Shown: positions 7,000 to 12,822 of the stretch, in pieces | How positions within the stretch are numbered: the first letter of the stretch is position 1 | Layout of the letters: every line of letters begins with the position of its first letter | The notes under the pieces: model-generated | Seen by the model: only the letters and a program-made list of their open reading frames with translations | Databases searched by the model: none | Told to the model about the DNA's origin: nothing | Made by a program: the position numbers and the translations under genes | From: JAAZLS01 sp964463285 | GTDB taxonomy: Bacteria; Bacillota; Dethiobacteria; DTU022 | Direction: 5' to 3' | Length of the DNA: 12,822 bases | Assembly (NCBI GenBank): GCA_964463285.1 | Contig: CAYXBB010000042.1 | Coordinates: 1-12,822, forward strand

Positions 7000-7092
7000 C
7001 TACTCCAGATCGCTGATTCGGCTGGCGCTGAAATCCCGAAGGATCTCCACCGACACACCGTCGATAGCGGAGTAAGTACTGTAATGACTCTG
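7000..7092 (-). pseudogene. Possible 3' coding fossil after the 2Fe-2S subunit gene
   Basis: About 30 codons are open on the minus strand between a TAA and a TAG. They read as a convincing protein tail (including SAIDGVSVEILRDFSASR). There is no plausible start codon or ribosome site, and the segment is out of frame with the preceding gene. It may be the C-terminal scrap of a deleted gene, or chance. I do not recognise the family. Confidence 0.25.
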
Positions 7093-7121
7093 TTATCCAA
7101 ATCTAAATTTCTGTGAGGGAC

Positions 7122-7559
7122 TCAGGTTTTGGACAGCACGCTTTTCATAGCCTGTGTGATCTCTTCATAGCTGGTGCAACGGCATAAATTGGATTGCAGC
7201 CATTCGCGTATCGTGGAATCGTCTGCCTCCGGGTGAATTTGGGCCAGGGCATGACAATTCATAAGAAATCCGGAGGTACAATATCCGCACTGAAAGGCAA
7301 AATTTTCGATAAAGGCACTTTGGATCGGGGCATCCTTCAGGCCCTCTACGGTAGTAATCTGATGTCCGACCACCTCCGCCGCCAGCACCAGGCAAGATTT
7401 GATCGGCCGACCGTCAATAAGAACGGTGCAGGCTCCGCAATCACCATTTTTACAGCTGGGCTTGGCCCCGGTTAACCCCAACTCCTCCCTTAAAACATGC
7501 AACAGGGTGTCGGCGGGCCTAGCCACTACTTTTTTTTGTTCCCCGTTAACCTCTAACAT
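7122..7559 (-). CDS. xdhC: Mo-hydroxylase 2Fe-2S subunit (XDH family)
   Basis: This is the electron-transfer subunit of a xanthine-dehydrogenase-family enzyme, 145 residues from the chosen start. The N-terminal plant-ferredoxin-like cluster uses Cys36, Cys41, Cys44 and Cys56 (CKNGDCGAC ... C). The C-terminal helical cluster uses Cys91, Cys94, Cys126 and Cys128 (CGYC ... CRC). All eight ligands are present and the length is normal. I chose the ATG at 7559 because MLEVNGE is where this family usually begins and AAGGG lies 7 nt upstream; in-frame ATGs at 7580 and 7589 are alternatives. It is the last gene of the Mo-FAD-FeS set. It passes electrons from the molybdenum site towards FAD. The symbol is a family-level label; the substrate is unproven. 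Confidence 0.93.
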   Translation of the reverse strand: MLEVNGEQKKVVARPADTLLHVLREELGLTGAKPSCKNGDCGACTVLIDGRPIKSCLVLAAEVVGHQITTVEGLKDAPIQSAFIENFAFQCGYCTSGFLMNCHALAQIHPEADDSTIREWLQSNLCRCTSYEEITQAMKSVLSKT

Positions 7560-7594
7560 CAGTAATCCCTTTTTTAACATGCTTTTCATAGCCT

Positions 7595-8446
7595 TCAGGT
7601 TAACCTTTCCAGGATTTCCACAATCATATTTTTTAGAACGAACTTCCGGTAACCTGCTGAGCTTTCCTGGTCCTCGTGGATTGCTGCGGGAAAATTTTCC
7701 ACCGCTCGCTCGACTTTTTTTTCCAGGGACCGGTTGTTATCCTCATTTAAGGCACTTTCCACCGCAGGCGAACGGAAGGGAAAAGCACAGACACCGCTGA
7801 AAGCAACCCTTATTTTATTCCCTATTTTTATAGCGGCCGCTGAAACCACCGGATAGCCAACCCTGTCTTGAGGGTAGCCTACGTTGCCGTCCCTGGTTTT
7901 TTTTAAATGAATAAAAGGCGCTTTGGTACATTCTTTCTGGATATGTACGCTCGCAAGCAGCTCTCCTGCCTCCAGTCGCAGGTTTTCATGAAACATTTCA
8001 TTGATCGGTAGTGTTTTTTTCCCCCTTCGGCTCTGAATGACCAGCTCCGCCTCGCTTACCAGTAGAGCCAGGGCTGTCTCCCGGTAAGGAATTTTCGCGC
8101 AGAGATTTCCGCCCAGGGTGATTTTGTTTCTGATGGTATGATCGGCCACCCGGCCTCCGCACTGGCTTAGAAGAGGGAACAGGTTTGATTCCTGGATCTG
8201 GCTAAGGGTTTTGGCGGCCCCGATCACCAACTCCTCCCCCGCCTGCTCCAGCGAGTTTAGCTCGGGGATGGCCTTGACATCGATTACCGCCTGGGGGTAG
8301 AGCTGGTAAAGACGGCAAAAGCTGATAATCTCCGTCCCCCCGCCATAAAAAATTGCCTTTTTCCCCTCTTTCGCCAATCCGTTATATAGATCGACGGCCT
8401 CCGAAACAGTTACCGGCCGGTAGTATTCAAAATCAAAGGGGATCAC
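7595..8446 (-). CDS. xdhB: Mo-hydroxylase FAD-binding subunit (XDH family)
   Basis: This 283-residue FAD subunit has the PCMH-type FAD-binding fold. Visible motifs are GGGTEI at residues 35-40, which contacts the FAD pyrophosphate, and TLGGNLC at 110-116. Residues from about 175 onward form the CO-dehydrogenase flavoprotein C-terminal domain. The start is GTG, overlapping the stop of the large-subunit gene by 4 nt (GTGA), with a purine-rich AAGGGGG site just upstream. It receives electrons from the 2Fe-2S subunit and reduces an acceptor such as NAD(P)+ or ferredoxin; which one cannot be told. Length and order match heterotrimeric bacterial xanthine dehydrogenases. Confidence 0.93.
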   Translation of the reverse strand: MIPFDFEYYRPVTVSEAVDLYNGLAKEGKKAIFYGGGTEIISFCRLYQLYPQAVIDVKAIPELNSLEQAGEELVIGAAKTLSQIQESNLFPLLSQCGGRVADHTIRNKITLGGNLCAKIPYRETALALLVSEAELVIQSRRGKKTLPINEMFHENLRLEAGELLASVHIQKECTKAPFIHLKKTRDGNVGYPQDRVGYPVVSAAAIKIGNKIRVAFSGVCAFPFRSPAVESALNEDNNRSLEKKVERAVENFPAAIHEDQESSAGYRKFVLKNMIVEILERLT

Positions 8447-10785
8447 CCCTCCACCCCCTTACTGTGACAGGCCTGCCATATTGTCTGCGGCATCAGGGGC
8501 GTAGTGTTCAGTTCTACCTGGGCGGCGGCGGACAGGGCATTGGCCAGCGCCGCCGGCATAGCGATGATCCCGTGCTCGGCGATGCCCCGCATACCCCAGG
8601 GGCCGGTGATATCCGGTGTTTCTACAAATTCAACCAGGTACTGCGGATTTTCCCCCAGCCGCAAAAGGTGATAGGTTCTCAATTGGGGATTTTCCCTTTG
8701 ACCACCGGAGCTGTATCTGCTCGATTCCCGGCTACCGTAGCCCAGGCCCATGCTCATCCCGCCCATCACCACTCCCCGGGCACCTTTGGGATTTAAAATT
8801 TTGCCCGCATCCATCACCGTAACCGCTTTTAAAATCCTGTAGGCATAGTCCCTTTGATCAAATTCCACTTCCACCGCCTGGGCCCCCACCGCCCAAGACG
8901 GCCCCAGGCGGCCCCGACCGGTCTCGCGATCCATGGGCTGCAGATGATGCATGATATAGTTTCCCCGGCCGATGATCTGCCCGCCAATCGTATTACCATC
9001 GGGGTACTTGTAGCCGTTGCTTATTTCCCGGATCTCCACATAAATTTCCGGATCTTCTTTCAGGTAAACCCGACCGTCCCCCACCTCCAGTAGCTCCGAC
9101 GGGCATCTCAAGACAGTACCGGCGATAGCTTTGAACTGATGGATTAAATCCCTGGCGGCATCCAGGACCGCATTACCCACCATGTAATTCGTCATGCTGG
9201 CCACTGTTTTCCAGTGGTGGGGGCTTAGCGCAGTATCCACCTCCATGATGATGTTGATTTTATTTACATCCATGCCCAGTTTTTCAGCCAATATCTGGGC
9301 CAAACAGGTTTTGGAACCGGGGCCAATCTCCACCGCTCCCACATTCAAGTTTAAGGTCCCGTCCTCATTGACGGTGATAATTGCTCCGGAATTGGCATCG
9401 CTGGGACTGCTGGAGGTTTTCCAAAGGCAGGCAATCCCTTTGGCCCTGATCTTGCTTTTTCCCAGCTCAACCCTTATCCCCTCATCCCAGTTGATCAGGG
9501 TCTTTAATTTTTCCAAGCAACCTTCCAAATTGCCCAGGTTGTTCTGATTGAGCTTAACCAGGATGGGAGTCGTATCTCCCGCCCGTAAAGCATTCTTTTT
9601 GCGCATCTCCAAAGGATCCATACCGAGGGCATAAGCCAGTTTATCCATGGTCCTCTCCAGGGCAAAGGTAGGAGAGAGACGTCCAAAGCTGCGGAAAGCC
9701 GTCACAAAGGTATGGTTGGTATAGACCGCGTAGGCGTCGCAGTGCAGGTTATTCAGACGGTACGGCCCCGAACAATCGGCAGCCATACCCCGAATCATAT
9801 CGGAGCCCGAATCACAGTAGGCTCCTACATCGGCGATGAAGGTTATCTCAGCCGCCTGAAGAGTCCCATCGGCGGCGGCACCCAATTTTATCCTGGCCTC
9901 CAAACCCCACAGGCAAGGCGAGCTGATCATATCCTGCTCCCTGGACTCAACCAATTTCACCGGCCGGCCGTTCACCGCCCGGCTGGCCAGGTAAGCAATG
10001 AATTCCACATGAACGGTGGTTTTACCGCCAAAACCCCCTCCCACCAGAGGGGCCCTAACCGTGACTTTGCTGCTGTCCAAATTGAAATATTTGCTGATAA
10101 ATTTTTGGATATTGAAGGGCCCCTGGGTGGAACTGTCGATGATCACCTGGCCGTCGGGCTTGATCTCCACCCGGGCGTTGCGCGGCTCCATGGCGATATG
10201 ATTGGCCTGGGGAAGAGAATAGTCGGCCTCCACCACTACCTCGCTCTGCTGCCAGCCCTTTTGCAGATCCCCTTTGCGCACCTTGATCTCTTGCACAATG
10301 TTGGTGCCCGGCCGGGGAAAAATTTCACCCACCTGGGCCAGTTTATAAAAGGCCAGGTTTTCATGGATCAAAGGAGACCCCGCTTGGAAGGCCTCGGCGG
10401 GAGAATTCACCACCGGTAGGGGTTCGTATTCCACCATAACCTTCCCTGCCGCCTCTTTGGCTATGGCCTCTGTATCCGCCACCACCACGGCGATCGGCTC
10501 CCCAAAATACCGGACCTTCCCCCGGGCCAGCGGCGGCCGATCTTCAATAGCGGGGCCGCAAAGAAAGGGGCAGGCATCGCCGGTAACAATGGCCCGCACC
10601 CCGGCTACCCGATAGGCCTCTTCAAGATCAATGAATTTGATGTTGGCATGGGCATGGATACTGGTGACCATCCAGGCGTGCAGCAATTCAGGAAATGTGC
10701 GATCGGTATTATACTTGGCCCTGCCGCTGACCTTGTCGTCCGATTCCTTCCTGGGCACACTGATTCCGATCCCGACTTTGGCCAT
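8443..10785 (-). CDS. xdhA: Mo-hydroxylase molybdopterin subunit (XDH family)
   Basis: This is the catalytic subunit, 780 residues, with an aldehyde oxidase/xanthine dehydrogenase a/b hammerhead domain (about 15-125) followed by two molybdopterin-binding domains. Motifs seen are GGGFGGK (249-255) near the Mo centre, AFR (363-365), the cofactor-contact loop IGPGSKTCLAQ (487-497), and the conserved catalytic-Glu region GMRGIAEHG with Glu737. The start ATG follows GGAGGG by 5 nt. The surrounding YedE, YedF and DUF3343 genes suggest a selenium-dependent molybdenum hydroxylase, in which a labile selenium ligand replaces sulfur on Mo; no selenocysteine codon is expected in this subunit. The substrate may be a purine, nicotinate or another N-heterocycle, and cannot be read from sequence. 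Confidence 0.93.
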   Translation of the reverse strand: MAKVGIGISVPRKESDDKVSGRAKYNTDRTFPELLHAWMVTSIHAHANIKFIDLEEAYRVAGVRAIVTGDACPFLCGPAIEDRPPLARGKVRYFGEPIAVVVADTEAIAKEAAGKVMVEYEPLPVVNSPAEAFQAGSPLIHENLAFYKLAQVGEIFPRPGTNIVQEIKVRKGDLQKGWQQSEVVVEADYSLPQANHIAMEPRNARVEIKPDGQVIIDSSTQGPFNIQKFISKYFNLDSSKVTVRAPLVGGGFGGKTTVHVEFIAYLASRAVNGRPVKLVESREQDMISSPCLWGLEARIKLGAAADGTLQAAEITFIADVGAYCDSGSDMIRGMAADCSGPYRLNNLHCDAYAVYTNHTFVTAFRSFGRLSPTFALERTMDKLAYALGMDPLEMRKKNALRAGDTTPILVKLNQNNLGNLEGCLEKLKTLINWDEGIRVELGKSKIRAKGIACLWKTSSSPSDANSGAIITVNEDGTLNLNVGAVEIGPGSKTCLAQILAEKLGMDVNKINIIMEVDTALSPHHWKTVASMTNYMVGNAVLDAARDLIHQFKAIAGTVLRCPSELLEVGDGRVYLKEDPEIYVEIREISNGYKYPDGNTIGGQIIGRGNYIMHHLQPMDRETGRGRLGPSWAVGAQAVEVEFDQRDYAYRILKAVTVMDAGKILNPKGARGVVMGGMSMGLGYGSRESSRYSSGGQRENPQLRTYHLLRLGENPQYLVEFVETPDITGPWGMRGIAEHGIIAMPAALANALSAAAQVELNTTPLMPQTIWQACHSKGVEG

Positions 10786-10909
10786 CTATTCCCTCCGGAA
10801 TCAACTGTTTTGTTATCCATCCCGGCTTAGTATCCCCTGCCAAAATTTTTTTAGCACGGGTCATTGCAACAGCAAGGGGTAAAACGGCACATTCTCCGCT
10901 TTTTAGAAA
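10784..10909 (-). other. Open reading continuation past the kinase TGA
   Basis: The stretch between the kinase stop and xdhA stays open in the kinase frame. It reads FLKS, GECAVLPLAVAMTRAKKIL, AGDTKPGWITKQLIPEGIDG, which looks like real protein. The frame then runs into xdhA, where it becomes shadow-like (repeated Gln, Gly and Arg) and ends at a TAA about 29 codons after the xdhA start. I find no good start codon or ribosome site for a separate gene; the internal ATG at 10864 lacks one. The options are read-through with TGA as selenocysteine, the remains of a longer kinase C-terminus, or chance. Confidence 0.4.
10880..10905 (-). promoter_or_regulatory. Candidate bacterial SECIS-like hairpin
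   Basis: Starting 5 nt after the TGA, the RNA can pair UAAAA with UUUUA and CGG with CCG (a 2-nt bulge between them) around the 8-nt loop AGAAUGUG. The loop has G at its second position and opens 15 nt after the TGA. As I recall, bacterial SECIS elements have a G in the first two loop positions and a UGA-to-loop spacing of about 16-37 nt, so this is borderline. The stem is short and AU-rich. Confidence 0.3.
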
Positions 10910-11779
10910 TCAACCTATCCTTGCCCTCATTTTCATGCCCTTCAGGGCACGGGGAATTTGCTTGATAATTTCATACACCTGAGTTGCCGGATTTGGCTTG
11001 GCGTATAAACCAGCCAATCGGTTGGCCCTGGCCGCCTTCAGGGAGACCGATCTTATATCCAGACCGGAGGCGATCAGGGCAGAAACAATTCCGGTTAGGG
11101 TGTCACCGGTACCCCCAATGGCTTCAAGCACCTCCTCGTTTGGGCTGTCCACTACCCCGATTATACCGTTCTTGTCGGCAAGATAATCTTTTACTCCTTT
11201 CACTAGTAGATAAGAGGCAGCATTACTATATCGGTAGGCTCTTTTAATCAGATCGGGAACATGGTTATCCTCGTGTAAAATAAACCCACGGGTATAAAAA
11301 GGATGAGGCGCTTTTTCATCGGCCAGGTAAGCCAGCTCACCGGCGTCGGGTGTAAACAGATCGAAAAAAGGAGCGTCGCCGCTCATTTTGGCCACGTACA
11401 TAAACCCGGCATCGGCGATCAAGGTTGGTCGAGCTGATATTTTTTTAATCGCAGCCACTACCTTTTTGAATAGCTTCACATCGGGTTGAAAATAGTGAAA
11501 AGTCAGGGTTTTAAAGGTGCTTTCCGGGAGATAGTCGGCCAGGTATTTATATAGCTCCCTGCTGCCATTACCGCTGCCGATATCCCCAACCAAATAACAG
11601 ATAGGGCTTGGCTGATTCAAATAGTTAAGGGTTTGAACTGCTGCCGCGATCATGGCCGGTGTGCCCCGATTCACAGCAATCCGTTTTTCTCCCACAATGA
11701 GCCGATTCTTTTCTAAAATCACCGTGCCGGAAACTAGCGGAAAGCTGTTCTCAGGGATCGTGCCCACTAGACCAAGCAT
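10910..11779 (-). CDS. YjeF-C / NAD(P)HX-dehydratase-like kinase-fold protein
   Basis: This 289-residue protein has the ribokinase-like fold of the ATP/ADP-dependent NAD(P)HX dehydratase (YjeF C-terminal) family. Supporting motifs are IADAG (121-125), LFTPDAGELAYLAD (141-154, the TPHxGE-type motif with Asp in place of His), LLVKG (191-195), and GGTGDTLTGI (222-231) carrying the anion-hole and catalytic Asp. The N-terminal epimerase domain is absent, as in Bacillus YxkO. The ATG at 11779 overlaps the upstream DUF3343 gene by 13 nt, with GGTGG nearby. Embedding in a selenium operon suggests a specialised role, perhaps phosphorylating a cofactor intermediate (inference). The end at TGA may not be the true C-terminus; see the downstream continuation. 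Confidence 0.75.
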   Translation of the reverse strand: MLGLVGTIPENSFPLVSGTVILEKNRLIVGEKRIAVNRGTPAMIAAAVQTLNYLNQPSPICYLVGDIGSGNGSRELYKYLADYLPESTFKTLTFHYFQPDVKLFKKVVAAIKKISARPTLIADAGFMYVAKMSGDAPFFDLFTPDAGELAYLADEKAPHPFYTRGFILHEDNHVPDLIKRAYRYSNAASYLLVKGVKDYLADKNGIIGVVDSPNEEVLEAIGGTGDTLTGIVSALIASGLDIRSVSLKAARANRLAGLYAKPNPATQVYEIIKQIPRALKGMKMRARIG

Positions 11780-12303
11780 TTTTTCACCACCCGCTCATAG
11801 GCGATTTGCAAAGCATAGGCGCAAAGGGTGTAACCGATATTTTGGGGAAGCGGGGTATTGCTTAAATGACTGTTCACCATCTGCTCTGCCAGGTAGGGAA
11901 CATCGGGGCAGCCGCCTCCGGAGACATTAACAATTAAGCCTGTCTCCCGATCCACTGTAATTTTCATATTGGCCGCTCTCACCATCAGGTATTTACCATA
12001 CTTTTTTTCATGGACCAGATCTACCGGTTCCAACAAACCACTGTTTACCGGAACAACCTGTAGGGGCTTGATATTGATTTCTGAAAGTCTTCTTACTATC
12101 GACAGTTCCTCAATCAGCGGAAACTCAATCACCAGATCGCAACCGCTGCGTATCTCCGGTGGCGGCCCCATAACCCGGATCTCCCATTTTCCCTTTAATA
12201 TGTTTTCAGCCCTGATCACTTCCGTTGTATTTTCAAAAACCAGGATACCTTTATCCCGGGTTGATTCAGGTTTGGTTCCTATTTTACGAATAACTTTAAG
12301 CAT
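11767..12303 (-). CDS. DUF3343 putative Se/S carrier protein
   Basis: This protein has 178 residues. Residues about 19-86 match the DUF3343 family, which Pfam describes as putative Se/S carrier-like: GILVFENTTEVIRAENIL, then MGPPPEIRSGCDLVIEF with Cys55. A C-terminal extension carries MVRAANMKITVD and GGGCPDVPYLAE with Cys132, plus Cys161 and Cys176. The conserved Cys residues are candidates for holding a persulfide or perselenide. The start is the ATG at 12303, 7 nt after AGGAG and overlapping yedF by 8 nt; the longer frame up to 12399 has no support and lies inside yedF. I infer that it moves selenium between YedF and the hydroxylase maturation step. Confidence 0.8.
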   Translation of the reverse strand: MLKVIRKIGTKPESTRDKGILVFENTTEVIRAENILKGKWEIRVMGPPPEIRSGCDLVIEFPLIEELSIVRRLSEINIKPLQVVPVNSGLLEPVDLVHEKKYGKYLMVRAANMKITVDRETGLIVNVSGGGCPDVPYLAEQMVNSHLSNTPLPQNIGYTLCAYALQIAYERVVKKCLV

Positions 12304-12526
12304 CCCCGGTCTCCTTCCGGATCGTAATCCGGTAACCGTCTTCTGCCGATTGAATATCAGCCACCACCCATCCCTGGGAATTAGCGGCTCGGCTGACATT
12401 TTCCTTTGCCGTATCCGTATCCACCATGATTACCCTGGTACCTGTTTTCGCTGCTTTAATTTCATTTAAAGTCATTATAACCGGCTGGGGACAGGATAGA
12501 CCCCGGGCGTCAATAATATTACCCAT
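12296..12526 (-). CDS. yedF: TusA-like selenium-metabolism protein YedF (short form)
   Basis: This is a 76-residue SirA/TusA-fold protein. The signature CPQP (Cys12 to Pro15) lies in DARGLSCPQPV, and TAKENVSRAANSQGW matches the region typical of YedF rather than generic TusA. Selenium-linked YedF proteins usually also have a C-terminal DsrE-like domain of over 100 residues; here it is absent and the next gene is DUF3343. Cys12 probably carries sulfur or selenium. GGGGAGG, 7-8 nt upstream of the ATG, overlaps the end of yedE. Confidence 0.85.
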   Translation of the reverse strand: MGNIIDARGLSCPQPVIMTLNEIKAAKTGTRVIMVDTDTAKENVSRAANSQGWVVADIQSAEDGYRITIRKETGDA

Positions 12527-12529
12527 TTT

Positions 12530-12822
12530 TTAAACCTCCCCTATCTTTTCTCGCATGGTAAATCCGATTAATAGGCAGACAATTAAGCCAATAAAAAGGG
12601 CGCCGATTCCGGACGGGGTAGCCCCGGCGGCGGAACTGGCCAGCCCAAAATTATGGGCGAAGGCAGCGCCGGCAACCATACCGATTACAAAAACAGCCGC
12701 GTCACCATCCCCCTCCCCGGACAAGAAGAGCTGGCGCCCTGGACAACCGCCGGCCAGGGTGAAAGCAAGGCCGGCCAGCACCATACCGGCAAAATTCCAA
12801 AAATGCATGGTATGGGCCACCG
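12530..12822 (-). CDS. yedE: YedE/YeeE-family putative selenium transporter (C-terminal part)
   Basis: Only the last 97 or so codons lie in the window; the gene continues past the right edge, so the first in-window GTG is not its start. Three hydrophobic segments are visible. The family motif GGCPGRQLFLSGEGDGDA has the Cys typical of YeeE/YedE thiosulfate or selenium-species transporters. Residues GIGALFIGLIVCLLIGF make the last membrane helix before a short tail ending EKIGEV. Proximity to yedF (3 nt gap) and DUF3343 favours the selenium-linked YedE subgroup. It probably imports a selenium or sulfur compound through the membrane. Confidence 0.85.
   Translation of the reverse strand, partial: VAHTMHFWNFAGMVLAGLAFTLAGGCPGRQLFLSGEGDGDAAVFVIGMVAGAAFAHNFGLASSAAGATPSGIGALFIGLIVCLLIGFTMREKIGEV

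Noticed and set aside
6697..7121. Molybdenum-cofactor riboswitch upstream of LysR or after xdhC
   Set aside because: No conserved multi-stem arrangement could be made out by eye, and the location is wrong for control of the hydroxylase genes.
9712..10419. Long plus-strand open frame of 235 codons
   Set aside because: It lies wholly inside the xdhA gene on the other strand and has a composition typical of an antisense shadow (His-, Pro- and Gly-rich) with no ribosome site or domain.
12304..12399. Longer N-terminus for the DUF3343 gene
   Set aside because: This extension lies inside yedF in another frame. The ATG at 12303 has a proper AGGAG site and family similarity begins after it.
1..12822. 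CRISPR array or phage attachment site
   Set aside because: I found no regularly spaced repeats. Both tRNA genes are intact with no duplicated 3' end or integrase nearby.

Overview
The window looks like a chromosomal segment of a low-to-mid GC Gram-positive anaerobe, most likely class Clostridia and close to the Peptococcaceae/Desulfotomaculum group. The evidence is strong GGAGG-type ribosome sites, sigma-A-like promoters with 17-bp spacers, CCA-encoding tRNA genes, a selenium-associated LysR regulator of a type I know from Clostridia, and a RAYT element with a GGGGACGGTTC end. The assignment rests on protein style, not on a search.

Left part (1-3556, mixed strands). A tRNA-Val(CAC) gene on the minus strand has its own promoter and terminator. 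A two-gene minus-strand ABC-2 export operon follows (ATPase then permease, 4-nt overlap), with a very good promoter and an adjacent palindrome. Next come a decayed ISNCY-type insertion sequence (N-terminal transposase remnant plus two terminal repeats), a plus-strand double zinc-ribbon protein with a strong terminator, and a minus-strand tRNA-Ala(CGC) gene with a near-consensus promoter.

Middle (3572-5611). An apparently intact RAYT/IS200-like element has a single Y1 transposase gene bounded by an imperfect inverted repeat with a 17-bp identical core. Directly beside it lies a plus-strand lipoprotein gene with five Asp-box repeats.

Right part (5788-12822, all minus strand). This is a selenium and molybdenum block. 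In transcription order it encodes YedE (partial, putative Se/S transporter), a short TusA-like YedF, a DUF3343 putative Se/S carrier, a stand-alone YjeF-C/NAD(P)HX-dehydratase-like sugar-kinase-fold protein, the molybdopterin, FAD and 2Fe-2S subunits of a xanthine-dehydrogenase-family enzyme, and finally a selenium-metabolism-type LysR regulator. The first four genes overlap or nearly touch, as do the three hydroxylase genes. The simplest reading is that selenium is imported and handed along the TusA and DUF3343 proteins to mature a selenium-dependent molybdenum hydroxylase. The substrate cannot be read from sequence.

The most interesting signal is at the kinase-xdhA junction. The kinase ORF ends in TGA, but its frame stays open and coding-like for about 40 codons up to the xdhA start, and a small hairpin with a G at the second loop position lies just after the TGA. 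In a selenium cluster this raises the possibility of a selenocysteine codon with a C-terminal extension. This is a hypothesis only.
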